From the NCBI GenBank assembly GCA_964578345.1, contig CAZOCP010000015.1, positions 1 through 16,089 of the forward strand: DNA of 16,089 nt. Reading direction: 5' to 3'. Positions 12,976 through 16,089 of the stretch are shown here, piece after piece (position 1 is the first letter of the stretch; each line of letters opens with the position of its first letter). The notes beneath the pieces are model-generated. The model made no database searches and was not told the DNA's origin. It saw only the letters and a program-made list of their open reading frames with translations. A program made the translations under genes and the position numbers. Source of the stretch: VGKP01 sp964578345 (GTDB taxonomy: Archaea > Nanobdellota > Nanobdellia > Pacearchaeales > GW2011-AR1).

Positions 12976-13269
12976 ATGATTTCAAAAAAAGACTTCACAG
13001 ATTATCTTAATAGAACCATCCAGAGATCATACGAGATTTTTTCTGAGCCAATAAGGAGAGAAATGGAAAAAATCTATAACAGAGAAAATAGAATAAAAAA
13101 GACAAATCAGTTTATCATTTTAGGATACACTATTTCTCTTCTTTTAGGACCCCCATATGCATTCTACAAAGAAATGTCATCGAATCACTCTAATATCGAA
13201 AGCGTGCTACGCCAAATAGATTTAAGATTACTAGATAATAGTAATAAAATAGAAAGATTTAAGTATTAA
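12976..13269 (+). CDS. Small single-TM protein, unknown
   Basis: 97 aa, not recognised. Residues 1-42 are charged and helical (YLNRTIQRSYEIF, PIRREMEKIYNRENRIKK), one probable TM helix spans about 45-64 (QFIILGYTISLLLGPPYAFY), and the last 30 residues form a polar, likely helical segment (NIESVLRQIDLRLLDNSNKI). The positive charge ahead of the TM predicts N-in topology. It is divergent from S6e and uses the opposite side of the same TATA box. No SD. The next gene is 243 bp away. Confidence 0.65.
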   Translation: MISKKDFTDYLNRTIQRSYEIFSEPIRREMEKIYNRENRIKKTNQFIILGYTISLLLGPPYAFYKEMSSNHSNIESVLRQIDLRLLDNSNKIERFKY

Positions 13270-13313
13270 TTATTATTAAGAAAAATATGACAGAGATACA
13301 ATATGGAATATCT

Positions 13314-13332
13314 AAGGTAACACCTTATAAAG
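13314..13332 (+). promoter_or_regulatory. Dyad plus TATA box ahead of the DEAD-box helicase
   Basis: TTATAAAG (13325-13332) is the best TATA box before the helicase and predicts transcription from about 13355, about 158 nt before the ATG. It is overlapped on its upstream side by the dyad AAGGT-AAC-ACCTT (13314-13326), where the BRE should be, a position suited to a repressor. Confidence 0.4.
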
Positions 13333-13391
13333 CTATCTTAATTTTTCTACAAATTTTGCTATTTTTAGGCAAATTCTAAAACACCCATAGA

Positions 13392-13500
13392 TGCGACAAT
13401 GCATATCGTGCGCAGGTTTAAAAAGCCTGTTTTATAGAGACTATAGTTACGAATATCTCTTGAGTGAGTGTTCAAGAAATAGCAGCCTGCTGACTATTTC
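13392..13500 (+). promoter_or_regulatory. Hairpin-rich 5' leader of the DEAD-box helicase
   Basis: Five stems follow one another: TGCGAC/GTGCGCA (13392-13414, one bulge), CAGGTTT/AAGCCTG (13413-13429), AGAGA-TAT/ATA-TCTCT (13436-13460, one bulge), TCTTGA/TCAAGA (13458-13477), and GAAATAGCAG with CTG-A-CTATTTC (13476-13500). The first pair share 2 bases, the third and fourth share 3 and the fourth and fifth share 2, so they could compete as a switch. The last hairpin ends 12 bp before the ATG and may instead terminate the 97-aa gene's transcript. No riboswitch class is recognised. Confidence 0.45.
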
Positions 13501-13512
13501 TTATATAATATT

Positions 13513-14730
13513 ATGGAAAATTTTAAGAAACTGGGCCTAAGCCCCCTCTTTATTAATGAGCTTGTAGAAGCCAAGTTTGTAGAGCCGAGCGAGATTCAAG
13601 AAAAGACTATTCCTTTAGCTTTAGCTGGAAAAGATATTATAGGAGGATCTGCTACAGGATCCGGAAAGACTCTTGCTTTTGGAGCAAGTATTATTGAGAG
13701 AGCTGAAAGAGGAAAGGGAGTTCAGACACTTATTTTAGTTCCAACGAGGGAGTTAGCTGAACAAGTTGGAAAAGTTTTTAGAAGATTCTCTAGATATAAA
13801 AGACTTGAAGTTGCATTGGTTTATGGCGGAGTTAGTATTAATCCTCAGATTATGATATTGGAGAGGGCAGATATTGTTGTTGGAACGCCAGGTAGAATCT
13901 TAGATCATTTAGAAAGGAGAACTATTAATCTTCAAAAAGTAAATATTTTAGTTTTGGATGAAGCTGATAGAATGCTTGATATGGGATTTATAGATGATGT
14001 GAGGAAGATTATTGGACGTTGTCCTAAAGAAAGGCAGACTATGCTATTCTCAGCAACTATCACACCTGATATCTTGCACATTGCAAAAAATTATATGATA
14101 AAACCAGTAGAAGTCAGTGTTGAGTCTTATGTGGACCCTTCTTTATTAAAGCAAATTTATTATGATGTTCCTAAACAGCTTAAATTTTCTCTTCTAGTGC
14201 ATTTGCTTAAGCACGAACATAAAGGACTAGTTATGGTTTTCTGCAATACAAGAATGAATACCGATTTTGTTGTGAGGAATTTAATTCATCATAAAATTGA
14301 CGCTATGGCGATTCATGGAGGATTGTCACAACAAAAGCGCAATAAGATAATGGAGAAATTTAATTCTAATCAAGTTTATGTTTTAGTCTGTACTGATGTT
14401 GCTGCCAGGGGATTAGATATAAAAAATGTTTCACATATATATAATTATGATCTTCCTGCTTCGAGCAAGGATTATATACACCGCATAGGCAGAACTGCGC
14501 GTGCAGGAGAAGAAGGAATAGCAGTGAATTTAGTCTCTGAAAGAGATTATGATAATTTTAGAATTATTCTTAAAGACGATTCTCTAATAATTAAAAAAGA
14601 GAATCTTCCTTCAATTACTCCTCTTAATTTCAAAATGCATGACTTTGGAAATAGAGGAGATAATAGATCCAGAAACAGGAATCAATTCAGAAATCGGAAC
14701 AGTAGTCATAGAAGAACTTACAGAAGATGA
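13513..14730 (+). CDS. deaD: DEAD-box RNA helicase
   Basis: ATP-dependent RNA unwinding enzyme, likely for ribosome assembly, mRNA decay or low-temperature growth; 405 aa. Motifs in order: Q motif (FKKLGLS...PSEIQEKTIP, Q29), motif I SATGSGKT (46-53), Ia PTRELA, Ib TPGR, II DEAD (149-152), III SAT (180-182), IV VMVFCNT, V TDVAARGLDI, VI HRIGRTAR (323-330). The C-terminal 30 residues are Arg/Asn-rich (NRGDNRSRNRNQFRNRN), an RGG-like RNA-binding tail. No SD: the ATG is preceded by TTATATAATATT, too close to act as its TATA box. A long structured leader is proposed. It converges with the Dus gene, 2 bp apart. Confidence 0.97.
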   Translation: MENFKKLGLSPLFINELVEAKFVEPSEIQEKTIPLALAGKDIIGGSATGSGKTLAFGASIIERAERGKGVQTLILVPTRELAEQVGKVFRRFSRYKRLEVALVYGGVSINPQIMILERADIVVGTPGRILDHLERRTINLQKVNILVLDEADRMLDMGFIDDVRKIIGRCPKERQTMLFSATITPDILHIAKNYMIKPVEVSVESYVDPSLLKQIYYDVPKQLKFSLLVHLLKHEHKGLVMVFCNTRMNTDFVVRNLIHHKIDAMAIHGGLSQQKRNKIMEKFNSNQVYVLVCTDVAARGLDIKNVSHIYNYDLPASSKDYIHRIGRTARAGEEGIAVNLVSERDYDNFRIILKDDSLIIKKENLPSITPLNFKMHDFGNRGDNRSRNRNQFRNRNSSHRRTYRR

Positions 14731-14732
14731 TT

Positions 14733-15674
14733 TTATTTGTTTGAAGTCTCTTTTATAAAATTAGTAATTTCTTCGTATGTTTTCAATGCCATCAACCTTT
14801 GCCTAAGTCTCGCAGCTCCTTGAATGTTTTTTATGAATCTTACTCCTATTTGTTTTATCCGAGGTATTTCGATTATATTATATTTTTTTGCTAATTTAAG
14901 ATATTTTCCGAGTTCTATTATGTTTTCCTGGAAGTTGAAAGGCAGTTCTTTGCCGGTCTTTAGGTAGTGGAGAATTCTTTTAAAAACTAAAGGATCTCCA
15001 ATGGATGCTCTGGCTATCATTGCTCCGTCTGCAATTTCCAGCATTTGTTCTGCATGTCGGCCCGAAGATATATCTCCATTACCTATAACTGGAATGCCTA
15101 TGTTTTGCTTAACTTTTTTTATCCAGCTCCAATCAGCTGGAATATTAGAGCCATGATGAGCTAAACGTGCATGTACTGTAAGAGCGTCCGCACCTGCTTT
15201 TTCTATAGATCTTGCTGTTTTTAAGACATTATTATGCGTGAATCCCAAGCGGATTTTTGCAGTTACTGTCAACCCTTCTTCCTTCAGAATTTTTATCATT
15301 TTAGAGATTTTTTCAGGGTTTTTTAGAAGGTATGATCCTGATTTGTTTCCAGTGATTTTTATAGAAGGGCAGCCGCAGTTGATATCAACCAAATCGTATT
15401 TTTTTACAAATGGGATTACTTTCATGAATTCTTGAACATTGTTGCCCGTAATTTGAATTCCTATAGGCTTTTCCTCTGGAATAAACTTCATTAAACTTTT
15501 TGTTTTTGCGTTCTCATGTAGAATTGATGAAATATACAGCATTTCTGTATATACCATTGCCGCGCCAGCTCTTTTACATATGATTCTATATGGCAGATCT
15601 GTTATATCTACCATCGGCGCTAAGAAAAGGCGATTTTTCAGCACTATATTGTTAATTTTAAGCTTTTCTGCCAT
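14733..15674 (-). CDS. dus: tRNA-dihydrouridine synthase
   Basis: FMN/NADPH enzyme reducing uridines in the tRNA D loop to dihydrouridine; 313 aa, standard size. TIM-barrel landmarks: FLAPMVDITDLPYR near the N terminus, IGIQITGNN, VDINCGCPSIKITGNKSGSYLL with the catalytic Cys102, K140 in TAKIRLGF, H168 in LTVHARLAHHG, and the phosphate-binding GNGDISSGRHAE and MIARASIGDP. The C-terminal helical tRNA-recognition domain includes RIKQIGVRFIKNIQGAARLRQ. Which uridine it modifies cannot be told. TATA-like AAATATAAAAATT near 15707 could drive it. The hairpin array lies upstream of its start. Confidence 0.95.
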   Translation of the reverse strand: MAEKLKINNIVLKNRLFLAPMVDITDLPYRIICKRAGAAMVYTEMLYISSILHENAKTKSLMKFIPEEKPIGIQITGNNVQEFMKVIPFVKKYDLVDINCGCPSIKITGNKSGSYLLKNPEKISKMIKILKEEGLTVTAKIRLGFTHNNVLKTARSIEKAGADALTVHARLAHHGSNIPADWSWIKKVKQNIGIPVIGNGDISSGRHAEQMLEIADGAMIARASIGDPLVFKRILHYLKTGKELPFNFQENIIELGKYLKLAKKYNIIEIPRIKQIGVRFIKNIQGAARLRQRLMALKTYEEITNFIKETSNK

Positions 15675-15831
15675 GTTATTCTTTTATATCTTTACCATAA
15701 TTTTTATATTTTTCTCATGGCGAGTATTTATTAATCCTTTCGTAAGAAATCCTTGGTTTCAAGCCAATTGATGAATTACTGAATGATTAATGGAAAATAT
15801 GATTAAATAGAATAATCAGAGAATCAATTTG
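15675..15831. other. AT-rich gene-free stretch before the hairpin array
   Basis: No credible coding frame on either strand. It contains the probable Dus promoter (TATA-like runs at 15682-15690 and near 15707, minus strand) and a small TTGG/CCAA hairpin around 15752-15767. Together with the following repeats it forms a gene-free region of 415 bp running to the window end. Confidence 0.5.
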
Positions 15832-15932
15832 ATGTCAGGAATGCGGTACAAACCGCGCCCCTCAAGGATTGAGTATCCTTGACGGCCATCAAGAACTACA
15901 GTTCTTGAGGCTTTAGGGCGCTGCATTCCTGA
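15832..15932 (+). repeat. Branched repeat, copy 2 (extended cruciform)
   Basis: Near copy of 10607-10696 in opposite orientation. Two perfect 8-bp hairpins, TCAAGGAT/ATCCTTGA (15862-15882) and TCAAGAAC/GTTCTTGA (15889-15908), sit inside GCGCCC/GGGCGC (15855-15860 with 15916-15921), itself inside TCAGGAATGC/GCATTCCTGA (15835-15844 with 15923-15932). GCGGT-ACAA-ACCGC (15844-15857) could form an alternative small arm. Differences from copy 1 fall mainly in loops, while the closing stem is built from different sequence. Confidence 0.75.
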
Positions 15933-15938
15933 GCACAG

Positions 15939-16089
15939 GAGAATTTCAGATAGAAATTCTCTGTTCAGGAAAATTACAGGGATTTTCCTGCATCCAAACC
16001 TCAAGAATCCCCTCAAGTTGATTCTTGATGGCACTCAAAGTTCATTGAACTTTGATGAATCCTAAACAAACCTCTCCTCATCAAGAATT
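15939..16089. repeat. Run of successive hairpins continuing past the window
   Basis: Four further stems in a row: GAGAATTTC/GAAATTCTC (15939-15961), CAGGAAAAT/ATTTTCCTG (15966-15990), TCAAGAATC/GATTCTTGA (16001-16028) and TCAAAGTTCA/TGAACTTTGA (16035-16055). The window ends in TCAAGAATT (16081-16089), probably the left arm of another. Stems are 9-10 bp and perfect, loops 1-11 bases, spacers 4-10 bases. Arm sequences differ but several begin TCAAGAA or TCAAAG. No coding potential is evident. Confidence 0.7.

Noticed and set aside
13480..13512. TTATATAATATT before the helicase ATG as its promoter
   Set aside because: It ends directly at the ATG, so transcription from it would start inside the coding region.
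15816..16034. 72-codon frame on the minus strand
   Set aside because: It runs straight through the hairpin array; the palindromes, not coding constraint, account for the sequence.
15832..16089. CRISPR array
   Set aside because: No constant direct repeat with unique spacers; stems differ in sequence and spacing is irregular.

Overview
The window reads as a chromosomal segment of an AT-rich archaeon, most likely a DPANN-type lineage (Woesearchaeota/Pacearchaeota-like). This placement is an inference from protein style, not a phylogeny. The archaeal assignment is firm: a group II chaperonin (thermosome), ribosomal proteins L7Ae, S28e, L24e and S6e, initiation factor aIF2-gamma, an archaeal-type MetRS, and a tRNA-Tyr with C1-G72 and an intron after position 37. 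Many genes have a TATA-like box centred about 24-27 bp before the start codon and no Shine-Dalgarno sequence, so leaderless transcription seems common; L7Ae, MetRS and the 110-aa/PIN pair have leaders with clear SD sites.

Layout. 1-1657: thermosome gene (minus) behind a perfect palindrome. 1874-2768: a two-gene plus-strand unit, an unknown 110-aa protein and a PIN-domain nuclease, meeting tail to tail a small zinc-ribbon ORF that lacks a standard start codon. 3038-3831: the L7Ae-S28e-L24e ribosomal operon. 3853-5192: a decayed 1.34-kb integrated element bounded by a 14-bp repeat of the 3' end of tRNA-Tyr. It holds a Vsr/DUF559-like endonuclease and a frameshifted tyrosine-integrase remnant without its catalytic domain. 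5180-5330: the intron-containing tRNA-Tyr. 5370-7302: a two-TM surface protein and an unknown 166-aa protein. 7448-9391: MetRS plus a small SH3-like protein. 9392-10534: cysteine desulfurase. 10724-12925 (minus): Nudix hydrolase, a possible 48-aa ORF, aIF2-gamma and S6e. 12976-13269: small membrane protein, divergent from S6e around one shared symmetrical TATA box. 13513-14730: DEAD-box helicase with a hairpin-rich leader. 14733-15674: tRNA-dihydrouridine synthase (minus).

Most genes serve translation: ribosomal proteins, initiation, Met charging, tRNA-Tyr, dihydrouridine formation, and possibly RNA unwinding and sulfur supply for tRNA thiolation. The least ordinary parts are (1) a roughly 90-bp branched repeat present twice in opposite orientation (10605-10696 and 15832-15932), differing mainly in its loops, (2) a run of further unrelated-sequence hairpins from 15939 to beyond the window end, and (3) the tRNA-Tyr element with its inverted repeats around the integrase TATA box. 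No rRNA, CRISPR array or intact transposase gene is visible.
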